Shown: positions 29,100-38,530, counted from the stretch's first letter. The stretch: DNA of 64,000 bases from Lysinibacillus sp. SGAir0095 (GCF_005491425.1 NZ_CP028083.1:3672001-3736000), one strand, 5' to 3'. Translations and numbers: made by a program. Notes: generated by a model not told the origin, from the sequence alone.

Positions 29100-30311
29100 T
29101 TAGTTCACAATATTATGTTCGTATAAATAATCGTAGGTGATGTCGACGAATAAATACTCGCGGTCGTTTAGCGCCATTGAGAAAGTTCGGGTAAGCTCTC
29201 CAGTTTCGATATCACTGTAAATGCCCGATAGATTACCTTTTTCCGTGTTACGGATTTTGATAATGTTGAATAAGAAATATGGACGCCAGCTCCAATTTTT
29301 TCCTACTGCACATTCTTCAACATCCCATTTTCCGTTATGGCGAACAATATTGGGGGAAATTTGAAACCCCTCATCATTACAAATATAAAAACGGAATGCA
29401 TAATCCTCTAATTGGTTAGCTAATTGTAGGAGTTTTTCAACATTTTCGCCATCTGGTTTAGTAACCTCTACAATTGATGTAATCTTTTTCCCAAGATTCT
29501 TCATTTCCTCAAATTTACCCTCAAGCAATCTTTTTTCAGCTGAGATAAATTGCTTACATTCGTTTCGGAAACGATCCTTTAGTGTATCTTTCGGAATGAA
29601 TTGATTGGACGGTTTTTGTAAATAAACCCCTTTAAAAAATCTTGCGCCACTTTTCCATGCGTGATGTAACTGATAATCTGTATGAATGTTATCAAACATC
29701 AAGGCGGCACCTATTTTCACAGCTAATGACTGAATCGTTGTAAACACATGGTTTTGTGCTCCCCAAGCATTATAATTTAACTGGCTTACATTAATTTTTA
29801 ATGTAGCTGGTTCAAACATTAAAATCTGATCCAGGTTACTCTCAGAACCTATATTATCTAACGCAACTTTTACTCCATATGTCTTAATATAGCGAATTGG
29901 ATGCTGCAGCTGTTCACTTTCCCCTTTGAACTTGTGCTCAGGTATTACAAGATAGATATAAGATAATAGTTCTTCACCTAATGCCTCTTTTAGCAATTGG
30001 AAATATCCATCTCCAAAATCCTCCATCAATAAATTTGGATTGCATGGAATATAAAGTCTGACATGGTTTTGAGCAATCTCATCTTTTGCCAATTCGATTG
30101 TTTTTTTAACGAGTGCCTGCTCTACTTCAGTACGAATTTCTACTGGTATTGCTTCATCGTATGTAAAATCAATTACATTAATCGTTTCCCCATCATTTGT
30201 ATATTGACCGATTACTTCGTATGCAACAATGACATGCTCATCTGCACTATAAATCGGTTCAAATAAAATAACCATCTCATCTAGTTTTTCTAGAAAATCA
30301 AGCACATCCAT
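29100..30311 (-). CDS. ykuI: YkuI-like degenerate EAL-domain protein
   Basis: About 403 aa, two parts as in B. subtilis YkuI: an EAL domain (1 to about 245) and a YkuI-C PAS-like domain (about 250-403; FRFYICNDEGFQ, KNWSWRPYFL, GLY/YSDIETGE). The signature EAL is changed to EVI (AYEVIGQY), and other catalytic positions look altered (LYIPCNPN, DNIGSESN). B. subtilis YkuI binds c-di-GMP without clear hydrolysis, so this is more likely a c-di-GMP receptor than a phosphodiesterase. ATG at 30311 is chosen with GGGGG 8 nt upstream; the ATG at 30326 overlaps it. Confidence 0.88.
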   Translation of the reverse strand: MDVLDFLEKLDEMVILFEPIYSADEHVIVAYEVIGQYTNDGETINVIDFTYDEAIPVEIRTEVEQALVKKTIELAKDEIAQNHVRLYIPCNPNLLMEDFGDGYFQLLKEALGEELLSYIYLVIPEHKFKGESEQLQHPIRYIKTYGVKVALDNIGSESNLDQILMFEPATLKINVSQLNYNAWGAQNHVFTTIQSLAVKIGAALMFDNIHTDYQLHHAWKSGARFFKGVYLQKPSNQFIPKDTLKDRFRNECKQFISAEKRLLEGKFEEMKNLGKKITSIVEVTKPDGENVEKLLQLANQLEDYAFRFYICNDEGFQISPNIVRHNGKWDVEECAVGKNWSWRPYFLFNIIKIRNTEKGNLSGIYSDIETGELTRTFSMALNDREYLFVDITYDYLYEHNIVN

Positions 30312-30508
30312 CCACAAAACCCCCATGTCTTACTTCTTTTCTTATCCCCATTATACACCAATTCCTATGTTAGGAAATATTACACAATATGACGATTTGG
30401 AAAAAAGATTATACTATAATTATATTCTTTAAAGGCTTATTTCAAAACCTTTGTCAAAATTATACAAAAAAATCCCTATTTATTAGTTAGTCACCTAATC
30501 AAGGGCGT

Positions 30509-30546
30509 AAAAAAAGCCATTCCATCTCTGGAATGACTCTTTTTCT
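30509..30546 (-). terminator. Terminator of the first MFS pump gene
   Basis: CATTCCA / TGGAATG stem with AGCC/ACTC flank and a T5 run on both sides. Confidence 0.8.
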
Positions 30547-30585
30547 ATATAAAGTACACAGTGATAGGTGTAATATATAACGAAT

Positions 30586-32154
30586 TTATTTATTTAATGT
30601 TGCAGTTGCCGGCTTTTCTGAAACACTTTTTTCTGAAACGCTAGGTGCAACTTTATTATCTGGACTTGTTGCACGTTTTAAGAATAATGAAAGAACTAAT
30701 GCAACGACTGTAATGCCTGTTGCGATTAAGAACGAATACTGGATACCATCAAGTAATGCTTGTTGAGTAATTTGTGCTTTCATAGTTGCAATTTGCTCTT
30801 CCGTCATTGGACCAGTTGCATTCGCTTGTGCTTGCGCAGCTAAATCTTCACCAGTTGCTGTTGTTCTCTTATTCATAATCGCAATCAACAAAGCAGTACC
30901 AATTGATCCGGCAACTTGTTGAATTGTGTTATTAGAAGCTGTACCATGCGGGTTTAAACGTGCTGGTAAAGAGTTTAAACCATTTGTCATAATTGGCATC
31001 ATAACCATAGAGATACCAACCATACGAAGTGTATAAATCATAATAATGTATAGATATGTTGAATCTAAATCCAGTTCATGTAAGTAATATGTTGAAATTG
31101 CCGTAATCGTTAAACCAGTGATTGCTAAAATTTTCGGTCCAACTTTATCAAATAAACGACCTGTAATTGGTGACATAATTGCCATTACAATGGCACCTGG
31201 CAACATCATTAACCCTGATTCGAATGGTTCAATTCCACGTACATTTTGAACATAAGCAGGTGTTAAGATCATTCCGCCCATCATTGCCATCGAAAGAACT
31301 GCACTTATGATAGCTGATAGTGCATATAATGGTGATTTAAAAATCTCCATGCTTAAAACTGGCGTTTCTAATTTAAGTTGACGCAGAACGAATAGTGTAA
31401 CACCAATAACCCCGACGATAATTGTTGTTAATACGATTGGATCGGTCCAACCATCGTTTCCGGCATTACTAAATCCATAGAGTATTCCACCAAAACCAAT
31501 AGTTGAAAGAACTAGTGAGAAGTAATCCAATGTAACTTTTCTATTTGGAAGTACATTTTCTAACTTCCAGATACTAAATAATAAGCTTAATACAGCAATT
31601 GGTAGAATCATTTCAAAAAGAACTCGCCAATCGTAATGTTCAACGATCCAACCAGATAATGTTGGACCAATTGCTGGCGCTGCAATCATTACTAATCCGA
31701 ACATCCCCATTGCTGCTCCACGCTTTTCAACAGGGAAACTAATTAACATCACGTTCATTAAAATTGGGGCCATCACAGATGAACCTACTGCCTGAATCAT
31801 ACGACCAGCTAATAATACGCCAAAACTTGGGGCAATGGCTGCAACTAAAGTACCCACAACAAAAATGGACATTGCAAAAATAAATAATGGTCTCGTTTTA
31901 AAACGAGTAATTAAAAATGCTGAAGCAGGTATTAGAACCCCACTAACTAGCATATAACCTGTCGCCAACCACTGTACAGTTGAATAAGTAACACCTAAAT
32001 CCACCATGATGGTTGGAAGTGCAACATTTAATAAGGTATTATTCAAAAACGCAACAAAAGCTCCCACAAAAAGGACTGCGATCATTAAATATGGAGGCTT
32101 TTCCAGAGTTTGATAATTGTTCATATTTATATTTTCACTCTCTCTCTTTATCAT
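30586..32154 (-). CDS. DHA2-family MFS drug exporter (EmrB/QacA type)
   Basis: 522 aa with 14 predicted membrane spans. Motifs: LNNTLLNVALPTIMVDLG in TM1, W-ATGYMLVSGVLIPASAFLITRF (motif A region), GRMIQAVGSSVMAPILMNV, and the antiporter motif C region GMFGLVMIAAPAIGPTLSGWIVEHYDWR. It exports cationic or lipophilic compounds using the proton gradient; substrate unknown. ATG at 32154 has GAGGG 5 nt upstream; an ATG at 32124 is an alternative. It is divergent from a TetR regulator, with a near-palindromic operator 22-36 bp upstream of the start. Confidence 0.92.
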   Translation of the reverse strand: MIKRESENINMNNYQTLEKPPYLMIAVLFVGAFVAFLNNTLLNVALPTIMVDLGVTYSTVQWLATGYMLVSGVLIPASAFLITRFKTRPLFIFAMSIFVVGTLVAAIAPSFGVLLAGRMIQAVGSSVMAPILMNVMLISFPVEKRGAAMGMFGLVMIAAPAIGPTLSGWIVEHYDWRVLFEMILPIAVLSLLFSIWKLENVLPNRKVTLDYFSLVLSTIGFGGILYGFSNAGNDGWTDPIVLTTIIVGVIGVTLFVLRQLKLETPVLSMEIFKSPLYALSAIISAVLSMAMMGGMILTPAYVQNVRGIEPFESGLMMLPGAIVMAIMSPITGRLFDKVGPKILAITGLTITAISTYYLHELDLDSTYLYIIMIYTLRMVGISMVMMPIMTNGLNSLPARLNPHGTASNNTIQQVAGSIGTALLIAIMNKRTTATGEDLAAQAQANATGPMTEEQIATMKAQITQQALLDGIQYSFLIATGITVVALVLSLFLKRATSPDNKVAPSVSEKSVSEKPATATLNK

Positions 32155-32175
32155 TTCATCCCTCGAAATACATTC

Positions 32176-32190
32176 TATACCGGGAGTCTA
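32176..32190. promoter_or_regulatory. Candidate TetR operator O2 (MFS side)
   Basis: TATAC-CGGGA-GTCTA, one mismatch from the perfect palindrome arms of O1, immediately upstream of the MFS start. Confidence 0.6.
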
Positions 32191-32248
32191 TTTTTTTCAA
32201 CAAAAAAATAATTATTGTTCAAAACATTGAAATGAAAGTGTTTTCAAA

Positions 32249-32265
32249 TTATACTAACGGTATAA
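32249..32265. promoter_or_regulatory. Candidate TetR operator O1 (regulator side)
   Basis: Perfect palindrome TTATAC-TAACG-GTATAA, 34 bp upstream of the tetR start. The same arms and 5-bp spacer recur at 32176-32190. Confidence 0.7.
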
Positions 32266-32298
32266 AATAAGTAAAACAACGAATGATTAGGTGAGGAT

Positions 32299-33204
32299 AT
32301 GAACAAAAGAAAACGACAAATCATACACGCGGCACGACAACTTTTTTTAGAAAAAGGTTTTAATGATACCTCTATTATTGACATTATCTCTTCTGCCAAT
32401 GTATCTAAAGGAACTTTTTATAACCATTTCACTTCTAAAGTTCAATGTTTAATAGCAATTTTAGAGGAAGCTAGAGAAGAGATAATAACTGCAAGAATTG
32501 AGGTTGCTTTAAATACGAAGCCGGACGACAAAAATGTGTTGCTTAAGCAAATTGCTTTAGTAGCATATGTACATAGACGGCAAAACTTAATTCAAATTTT
32601 TGAAGCTATATTTAAAAATAATGAGCCTGAATTAAAGCAAGTAATTGAAACACAATTGATTCGTGAAATCGAATGGCTTGCTTCTCGATTTGTTGACGTA
32701 TATGGGGAACAAATCCGTGTATATTCATATGAATGCGCTGCACAGGCATTGGCTATGATTCAACACTCTTTCCGTATTATTGCAATGGTCACAAAACAAT
32801 TAGCAACCCCTGAAGATGTAGTGAACAATGTACTAAACCATATCGAAGGAATGCTCGCTCATTTACAGAAAACAAAGAGTGTATTAATCACATCCGATAT
32901 ATTCCATGCACTTCATGAAAAAGCGGAAGAAACCAGAGTAACAAGCAATATGCTGGTACAACAATTAGAAGGCTTTACAGAAAAGTTAACCTCTGACGAC
33001 TCAGAGAACGGTGTAGAATATGCAAACTATCTCCTTAACGAGATGCGAGCACACTCTATGAATTTTTATGTAATGGAAGCCATTTTGCCAGTTTTCAACA
33101 ATACATTTAAGGATACTCCGCATGAAGCAGAGGCAAACGAAATATCCGTATCTCTATGGCGCTATCTTCAAATAAAAAAACAAGAAAAAAAATCTACTAT
33201 GTAA
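32299..33204 (+). CDS. TetR/AcrR-family regulator
   Basis: 301 aa, longer than usual for TetR. The N-terminal helix-turn-helix (1-50) is typical: ARQLFLEKGFNDTSIIDIISSANVSKGTFYNHFTSK. The ligand domain (about 60-195) is followed by an extra helical region of about 100 residues (about 196-301) that I cannot assign. Ribosome-binding site AGGTGAGG. Divergent from the MFS pump with two shared operators, so it most likely represses both itself and the pump until a drug-like ligand binds. Confidence 0.9.
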   Translation: MNKRKRQIIHAARQLFLEKGFNDTSIIDIISSANVSKGTFYNHFTSKVQCLIAILEEAREEIITARIEVALNTKPDDKNVLLKQIALVAYVHRRQNLIQIFEAIFKNNEPELKQVIETQLIREIEWLASRFVDVYGEQIRVYSYECAAQALAMIQHSFRIIAMVTKQLATPEDVVNNVLNHIEGMLAHLQKTKSVLITSDIFHALHEKAEETRVTSNMLVQQLEGFTEKLTSDDSENGVEYANYLLNEMRAHSMNFYVMEAILPVFNNTFKDTPHEAEANEISVSLWRYLQIKKQEKKSTM

Positions 33205-33545
33205 AATTATTCGAGTAACTGGGCTCCTTTGTTATCCTCGCTTAACCGTGAGCATATTGATAACTTCTACAATAGGGCAATATATGTATTAAAATAAATC
33301 ATTAGAAAGCAAAATGAATCATTTTGCTTTCTAGATTTATTATTATTCATTTATTCTTCTACGATCTTCAAACAGTCGTCATTATCCTCCAATTAATAAT
33401 TTAGAAAAAATACCAGCAAATTTTCCTAAATTATTTTAACTTCATTTCTTATAAACCACTATAAGCAGTATTTTAAGGAATAAAAATTTCTCTATTTCAA
33501 ATAATAAAAAGCGTATTTTTTTTTAACTTTGAAAGGAGAAAGTTT
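33205..33545. other. 341-bp gap, terminator only
   Basis: Apart from the perfect hairpin AGAAAGCAAAAT / ATTTTGCTTTCT at 33304-33332, placed as a tetR terminator but with only an imperfect T tract, and a ribosome-binding site (AAAGGAG) for the next gene, I see no gene or repeat. Confidence 0.6.
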
Positions 33546-34184
33546 ATGAAAAAGTTAATGTTGTTGGGGTTTATTTTTTTATTTGCTCTAAACATGGTTG
33601 CTGGAACAAGCAGTGCCTATGCTAAACCGCAAGAGCAATTCATTAGCCAATCTGAAGTAAAGTTTAAGAATGAATTCAGGAAGCTTTGGATGGATCATGT
33701 AATGTGGACAAGTAATTATATTACGAGTGCAACAACAGCGGGAGCGGAGGATCAAAAACAAGTTTTGACTAGGCTTCTTAAAAATCAGGAAGACATTGGT
33801 GATGCTATTAAGCCCCTTTACGGAGAGAAAGCTGGAAACGAATTAACGAATTTGCTTAAGGAGCATATTGTTATTGCTGGAAAGATTGTAGATGAGGCTA
33901 AAAGCGAAAATGAAGACTCTGTCAATGAGCTAAATAAGGAGTGGGATAGAAATGCTGATGAAATAGCAGTTTTTCTGAGCGAAGCCAACCCTAATTTGAA
34001 GAAAGAGGATTTAAAAAGTATGCTGGATATGCATCTAAAATTAGTGACAAATGATTTAACTGCAAGTTTAGCAAAAGATTGGGCTGCAAGGATTGACTCA
34101 ATAGATGAAGGAATCACGCATATTATCCTAATGGCAGATACAATCTCTTCCGGAGTTGTAAAACAGTTCCCAGATAAGTTTTAA
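33546..34184 (+). CDS. Secreted helical protein of unknown function
   Basis: 212 aa. Signal peptide MKKLMLLGFIFLFAL...SSAYA, cleavage likely after AYA (residue about 25). The mature part is all-helical and matches from memory a Bacillus secreted family with conserved LW-DHV-WT, LLKNQEDIG-AIKP-YG, LLKEHI-IA and a C-terminal VKQFPDKF; members are often mis-named acetylglutamate kinase or glycosyltransferase in databases. No catalytic motif is visible and I do not assign a function. GAAAGGAG lies before the ATG. It is convergent with the decarboxylase gene, separated by a family hairpin. Confidence 0.8.
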   Translation: MKKLMLLGFIFLFALNMVAGTSSAYAKPQEQFISQSEVKFKNEFRKLWMDHVMWTSNYITSATTAGAEDQKQVLTRLLKNQEDIGDAIKPLYGEKAGNELTNLLKEHIVIAGKIVDEAKSENEDSVNELNKEWDRNADEIAVFLSEANPNLKKEDLKSMLDMHLKLVTNDLTASLAKDWAARIDSIDEGITHIILMADTISSGVVKQFPDKF

Positions 34185-34212
34185 AATCGTTGCAAATATT
34201 TTCATTCAAAAG

Positions 34213-34253
34213 AGAAGCTTCTCAAAAGTTCGCAAAACCAATGAGAAGCTTCT
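34213..34253 (-). terminator. Family-type terminator, copy A (decarboxylase)
   Basis: AGAAGCTTCTCA / TGAGAAGCTTCT stem; minus-strand tail CTTTTG. One of six hairpins in the window with the same stem and the conserved loop start AAAGTT (plus strand). Confidence 0.85.
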
Positions 34254-34275
34254 AAATTATCATCCATTAACCTCT

Positions 34276-35925
34276 TTAGTTTCTTATTAAAATTTGATGA
34301 TTACTTCTTGTTTTCAGAAAGAAATCTAGGTGTCCTTTTAGAAATCCAACATACCGTTCGACCTCTTCCACTATCGAGTACGGAGAGATTGCAAAAAATT
34401 TATGCGCATATACGGAGATTCGCTTGTTTGAGTTTGCGACATCCACGAGACGTTGCTTTGTTGTATTTCCAAAGAAGACGGTATCTCGTTCTGCACCAAT
34501 TATCTCTGCAAACTCGTCATTAAATTGATTAATTTCCGTCAATTCTTCTAAAGATAAATGTCCGTTCAGTTCCTCCTTCCATTTTTTCGTTTCAGGATAA
34601 AAACGGAATGTTGTAATCGGAGAAACCTCATTCGTGACCGCCACATTCGGTATTTCTTTTGTTAACGTCTCTCTAAATGCAATATTGACACGAATATAGT
34701 TGGCTAAAAGCTCCTGATAACCTTCGATTCCAAATGCTAATAAAGACGCATAAATTGTTAAAGCACTTCCCATTCGTGAACATTCAAGTGTATAGCCTGT
34801 ATGATAACTACCATAACCTCGATTCCCAACATACGGCGTTTCTGATGCATCTAAGTCAACATATTTAAGATTTTCCCTATTTTTAATTAAAAATAAGCTC
34901 GTTATATATGGCGTTTGTCCCAGCTTATGGAAATCAAAGACCATACTATCTGCAAGCTTGATTTGTTGAAACTTCTGTTGATAGGATTTCAATACCCCAT
35001 GAACATTGTCTTCAAATTGCAGAGGATTTCTTTCAAAATCGTAATTATTAAAGAAAGTATACATCCCCCCCATTGCAGAGTCTGCATGGATATAGATTGG
35101 ATATATGCCATATGCACGTTCCAAATCTTCTGCTATGCACTTAATGCCCTCAATGTCATCAATCCCAAATGTATCAGTCGTTCCCATGGTTGCAAGGACA
35201 TAAAGTGGAACACCACCTTTTGCAATAACAACCTCCATTTTTTCTTTTAAGTCTTTTAGATTCATAGAATGATCAGCATTAACTTTCACACGAATCATGT
35301 TTTCTACGCCAATCCCCGTTGCCTCTACAGACTTATATAGACTATAGTGTGATAGCTCCGAACAGAAGCAATAGAGATTTTGCGGTATACCTTTTTGGTT
35401 AGAGTATGGCGCGAATCGGGCAATGGCCAACCGTAAAGAGTTAAAGACAGCCCCTTGTCCTCCCCAGGTTGTATATCCTGCACTGATGCTTTCATCATAT
35501 CCGATAAGTTTGGATAGCATAGCAGTTACCTCAACTTCTGCCGTAGCTGCTGCTGGTCCTTCCACATCCCAAAGATTATTCCCATTAACTAGTACCATCA
35601 CTAAATTCCCAATGATACTAGCGATATTCGGAAGTGGCGCTGCATTAGCTACATAATTCCGATTGACGAACCGATGTCCTTCTATCAATTTTAGAAGCTC
35701 TTGTACCACTTCATCCATAGACACCCCCGCATTAGGGATAGAAGCCTTTTGAATGACACGATTATAATAATCCTCTGTGTACTGGGGCATTTCCCCTAGC
35801 GTTAGTTTGTCAGGGTCCTTTAATCCATCAATTTTCGTTAGAATTTTCTTAAAGTAGGATAGTAATTCCTCTCTTTGAAAGTCATTCCCATCCATACTAG
35901 GAAACAATTTTTGTATTTCCTTCAT
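34276..35925 (-). CDS. PLP-dependent group II amino-acid decarboxylase
   Basis: 549 aa, aspartate-aminotransferase-fold enzyme. Cofactor motifs: HADSAMGG (Asp and Ala contacting the pyridine ring) and DFHKLGQTPY, whose Lys forms the Schiff base. The N-terminal FVNRNYVANAAPLPNIASIIGNLVM and TTWGGQGAVFNSL place it with tyrosine/glutamate/aspartate-type decarboxylases. Substrate cannot be read from sequence, and no amino-acid/amine antiporter is adjacent, so an acid-resistance pair is not evident. AAGGAGG lies 8 nt before the ATG. Monocistronic. Confidence 0.88.
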   Translation of the reverse strand: MKEIQKLFPSMDGNDFQREELLSYFKKILTKIDGLKDPDKLTLGEMPQYTEDYYNRVIQKASIPNAGVSMDEVVQELLKLIEGHRFVNRNYVANAAPLPNIASIIGNLVMVLVNGNNLWDVEGPAAATAEVEVTAMLSKLIGYDESISAGYTTWGGQGAVFNSLRLAIARFAPYSNQKGIPQNLYCFCSELSHYSLYKSVEATGIGVENMIRVKVNADHSMNLKDLKEKMEVVIAKGGVPLYVLATMGTTDTFGIDDIEGIKCIAEDLERAYGIYPIYIHADSAMGGMYTFFNNYDFERNPLQFEDNVHGVLKSYQQKFQQIKLADSMVFDFHKLGQTPYITSLFLIKNRENLKYVDLDASETPYVGNRGYGSYHTGYTLECSRMGSALTIYASLLAFGIEGYQELLANYIRVNIAFRETLTKEIPNVAVTNEVSPITTFRFYPETKKWKEELNGHLSLEELTEINQFNDEFAEIIGAERDTVFFGNTTKQRLVDVANSNKRISVYAHKFFAISPYSIVEEVERYVGFLKGHLDFFLKTRSNHQILIRN

Positions 35926-36066
35926 GTTGCAGCCTCCTTGATGTTTTTACTAGAAGTTGTTTTTTTTATTAAAATCCAATTGGTTAGTCCCTAGCTTCTT
36001 AGGGCATCTCTCTTAGTCTTGTTTCAAAAATAAGAAGTCTTCCTCTTTGAATACCCGTATAAAATT

Positions 36067-36107
36067 AAAGCTTCCCACAAGTTGTATTAACCTATGAGAA
36101 GCACTTT
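36067..36107 (-). terminator. Family-type terminator, copy B (chemoreceptor operon), degenerate
   Basis: AAAGCTTCCCA / TGAGAAGCACTTT, less perfect than the others, about 65 nt after the stop at 36171. Confidence 0.7.
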
Positions 36108-36170
36108 TATTTATATCAGCTAGCAAGGTGAATTTCCTTTTACTGCTTCATCAATCTTATTCTTCAGCAT

Positions 36171-37340
36171 TTAGCTCACTTTATTTTCCACAGTTTCATC
36201 AACATAATTCCAAGTAAATAGTAATTCGTTTACATCATTTTTTAGATCTACTAGGCTCTTTGCTTCCTGAACAAGTTTTTGCATCGTGTGCAACTCATCA
36301 TCACTAATTCCTATTAATTCCTCGAACATTTCAACAGATTCTCGTGAAATAGACGCTATCTCAACAATTGTTGCCATTATCTGCTGAGTAGCAGAAGATA
36401 ATTCTTCCGTACTTGCAGAAGAATTTTCGTTATTTTCAGCAATGATTTTTGTAGTAGATAGAATCTTTTCGAACATGCTTCCAACTTCTACAATAGTGGT
36501 ATTTGTATCACTAAATTCTTCAGTTCCCTGTTGCATTGACTTAACAACTATTTCAGTTTCTTCTTGTATATTCTTCACAATATTTGATACTTCAGAAGAG
36601 GATTGGCGTGTTTGTTCTGCCAATTTTCGAACCTCATCCGCAACAACCGCAAATCCTTTACCATGTTCACCCGCACGTGCTGCTTCTATTGCCGCATTCA
36701 ATGCCAATAAATTAATCTGTTCTGAAATCTCTGTAATCACTTTTACTATAAGGCCGATTTCATGAGATTTTTCCCCAAGTTTATTTATTGCATCAAATGT
36801 TGTATTGATTGTTTGATTAAACTGCTCCATTTTTTCTAAGGAATCCTTTAGCTTCACGTTTCCTTCCTGAGTCAATTCTAATGTAGCGTTTGATTGTTCT
36901 GATATTTGATTTGATCTGATTGATAAATCCTCAATAGCGTGTGACATTTCTTCCATAGATGCAGCACTTTCTTCTGTTGCTACTAATTGCTTTTGTAAAC
37001 CTCTTCCTACCTCATCAATTGCTGCTCTAACAATATCCGCCTTCTCAGAAGCATATTCCCCAATTTCCGCGAGAGTTTCACCTTTTTCATGTACATCTTT
37101 TGAAAATGAAAAGAACTTTTCTCTCACATTGCCGAAAAACTCAATTAGTTGATTAAAAACTTTATAACCAGAGCTACTTTCATCCACTTTGTCTGTGATA
37201 TTACCTGCTGACATCTCTTTCATTGCATTAATAATTTCTTTATTAAATTGTGGGTGACGTTTTAGCGAAAAATATCTGTAAGCAAAAAACACCGAGATTC
37301 CCAATAAGATAACAATTATACCTAGCAAAATAACTTCCAT
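36171..37340 (-). CDS. Chemoreceptor-like MCP with one membrane anchor and no external sensor domain
   Basis: 389 aa. One N-terminal membrane span (about 2-22) followed directly by a cytoplasmic helix region (about 40-70) and the MCP signalling coiled coil with tip [21 protein letters not shown] and [17 protein letters not shown]. There is no periplasmic-type ligand domain and no clear HAMP. It must sense an internal signal or respond through partners. Last gene of the c-di-GMP-riboswitch operon, 54 nt after the GNAT-like gene. B. subtilis has soluble or truncated receptors (YfmS, HemAT) of similar logic. Confidence 0.88.
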   Translation of the reverse strand: MEVILLGIIVILLGISVFFAYRYFSLKRHPQFNKEIINAMKEMSAGNITDKVDESSSGYKVFNQLIEFFGNVREKFFSFSKDVHEKGETLAEIGEYASEKADIVRAAIDEVGRGLQKQLVATEESAASMEEMSHAIEDLSIRSNQISEQSNATLELTQEGNVKLKDSLEKMEQFNQTINTTFDAINKLGEKSHEIGLIVKVITEISEQINLLALNAAIEAARAGEHGKGFAVVADEVRKLAEQTRQSSSEVSNIVKNIQEETEIVVKSMQQGTEEFSDTNTTIVEVGSMFEKILSTTKIIAENNENSSASTEELSSATQQIMATIVEIASISRESVEMFEELIGISDDELHTMQKLVQEAKSLVDLKNDVNELLFTWNYVDETVENKVS

Positions 37341-37394
37341 GATAAATAAATCTCCTAACTCCTATTAATTGTTGAATTAGCAATAATGAATATT

Positions 37395-38105
37395 TTATAG
37401 TTCTCTTATAATGATATATGTACCATCTGCTACATTAGCAGGAATACTATTCAACTTACTATTGTTCTGGTACTTATGAACAATATAGTTGCCTTCTATA
37501 TCTATATATTTTTTCATATTATGATATTTTTCCATTACTCGTAATGACTTCGCATTTGTTGCTTCACCTAATACCGCCTTCACCCCTTGTAATGATGCTT
37601 TTGCTATCAATTTACTTCCTAATTGCTGAATAATTTCATGACGGTCATGTTCAGCTATCACGCCTAACATGAATAGGTGTAATAACTCTCCATCTTCAAT
37701 GTCTTTTCCGTTACGTCTTTTATAATCTTCCATAAAACGTTTATCCACATCCTCGAGAACATGCAGGATTACATTCATATCATAAAAAGAACCTTCAAAT
37801 ACATCTTCTCCGATAATCTCTGGTGCATTGGTATCTCCAGCAAGAACACCAACAACATTATTATCAATATCCTTAGCCACTGCACAATATCCCTGCTCCA
37901 CTGTAGCCTCTAAATAATCCTTTGTGAAATCATAGAAGTCTTCATAACCTATATCTAATTGACCTACCATCGGTTCTTGAACCCATTTTCCAGAAACATC
38001 CACTCCAATAAATGTACGAGCTAGACACTCAGCAGCTTTCTGAAGTAAATCTGTTTGTTCCTTCGTAATAATTTCATATGTATACAATTCTTGTATGGTT
38101 TGCAT
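37395..38105 (-). CDS. GNAT-like protein with altered acetyl-CoA loop
   Basis: 236 aa. The central region looks like a GNAT fold: LFMLGVIAEHDRHEIIQQLGSKLIAKASLQGVKAVLGEATNAKSLRVMEKYHN carries the motif A strand-helix and the motif B 'ATN-S-R-ME-KY' stretch. The pyrophosphate-binding loop, normally Q/R-x2-G-x-G/A, is HDRHEI here, without either glycine, so catalytic activity is doubtful. The N-terminal 30 residues and C-terminal 30 residues are extra. It sits between the STAS-like and chemoreceptor genes (56 and 54 nt gaps). Could be a small-molecule sensor or an unusual acetyltransferase. Confidence 0.65.
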   Translation of the reverse strand: MQTIQELYTYEIITKEQTDLLQKAAECLARTFIGVDVSGKWVQEPMVGQLDIGYEDFYDFTKDYLEATVEQGYCAVAKDIDNNVVGVLAGDTNAPEIIGEDVFEGSFYDMNVILHVLEDVDKRFMEDYKRRNGKDIEDGELLHLFMLGVIAEHDRHEIIQQLGSKLIAKASLQGVKAVLGEATNAKSLRVMEKYHNMKKYIDIEGNYIVHKYQNNSKLNSIPANVADGTYIIIREL

Positions 38106-38161
38106 ATATTGATCTTCCTTTCAATTTATTAAATAATATTTCCCTTTGGATTGAACAAGCA

Positions 38162-38530
38162 CTAGATGGAATTATGGGATTTATCTATAAATGTACCTGT
38201 GAAATCAATTCTTTCAAGCGCATTCCTAATTTGCACTTGAGCAATTTTAGATGAAGGTTTAATTACTAGGACATCCTTAAAACCTAAACTAGAATAAAAT
38301 TGCATCGTTTGCTCCAGCTGTGGTACAACCTTTGAAGGTACAGGTGTTTGGTGAGTCCCATCGACGACAAACGTATACTCATGTCTCGATACTTTAGTAA
38401 TAGTATCCTGCAAATCTACCATATAGCCTTCTGCGTCTTCCTCTCTCATTAATCCTCTTACCTGTACATGCACTTCCTTCGCAACTTCATTGATTGCCAT
38501 TTTATATTTCTTTTTATCTACGACTATCAT
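38162..38530 (-). CDS. Small alpha/beta protein, possibly STAS-like
   Basis: 122 aa, no signal peptide or membrane span. Alternation EVHVQVRGLM, EYTFVVDGTH, FKDVLVIKPSS and helices between them resemble a STAS/anti-anti-sigma fold (beta strand, acidic helix, 'VVD', helix, 'VLVIKP'), but I see no diagnostic DSS-type phospho-site. First gene after the c-di-GMP riboswitch, with AAGGAG 8 nt before the ATG. Function unknown; the fold assignment is inference by eye. Confidence 0.6.
   Translation of the reverse strand: MIVVDKKKYKMAINEVAKEVHVQVRGLMREEDAEGYMVDLQDTITKVSRHEYTFVVDGTHQTPVPSKVVPQLEQTMQFYSSLGFKDVLVIKPSSKIAQVQIRNALERIDFTGTFIDKSHNSI

Noticed and set aside
34213..34253. Hairpin family as insertion-sequence ends
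   Set aside because: The stems are simple terminators next to gene ends and no transposase lies between any pair.
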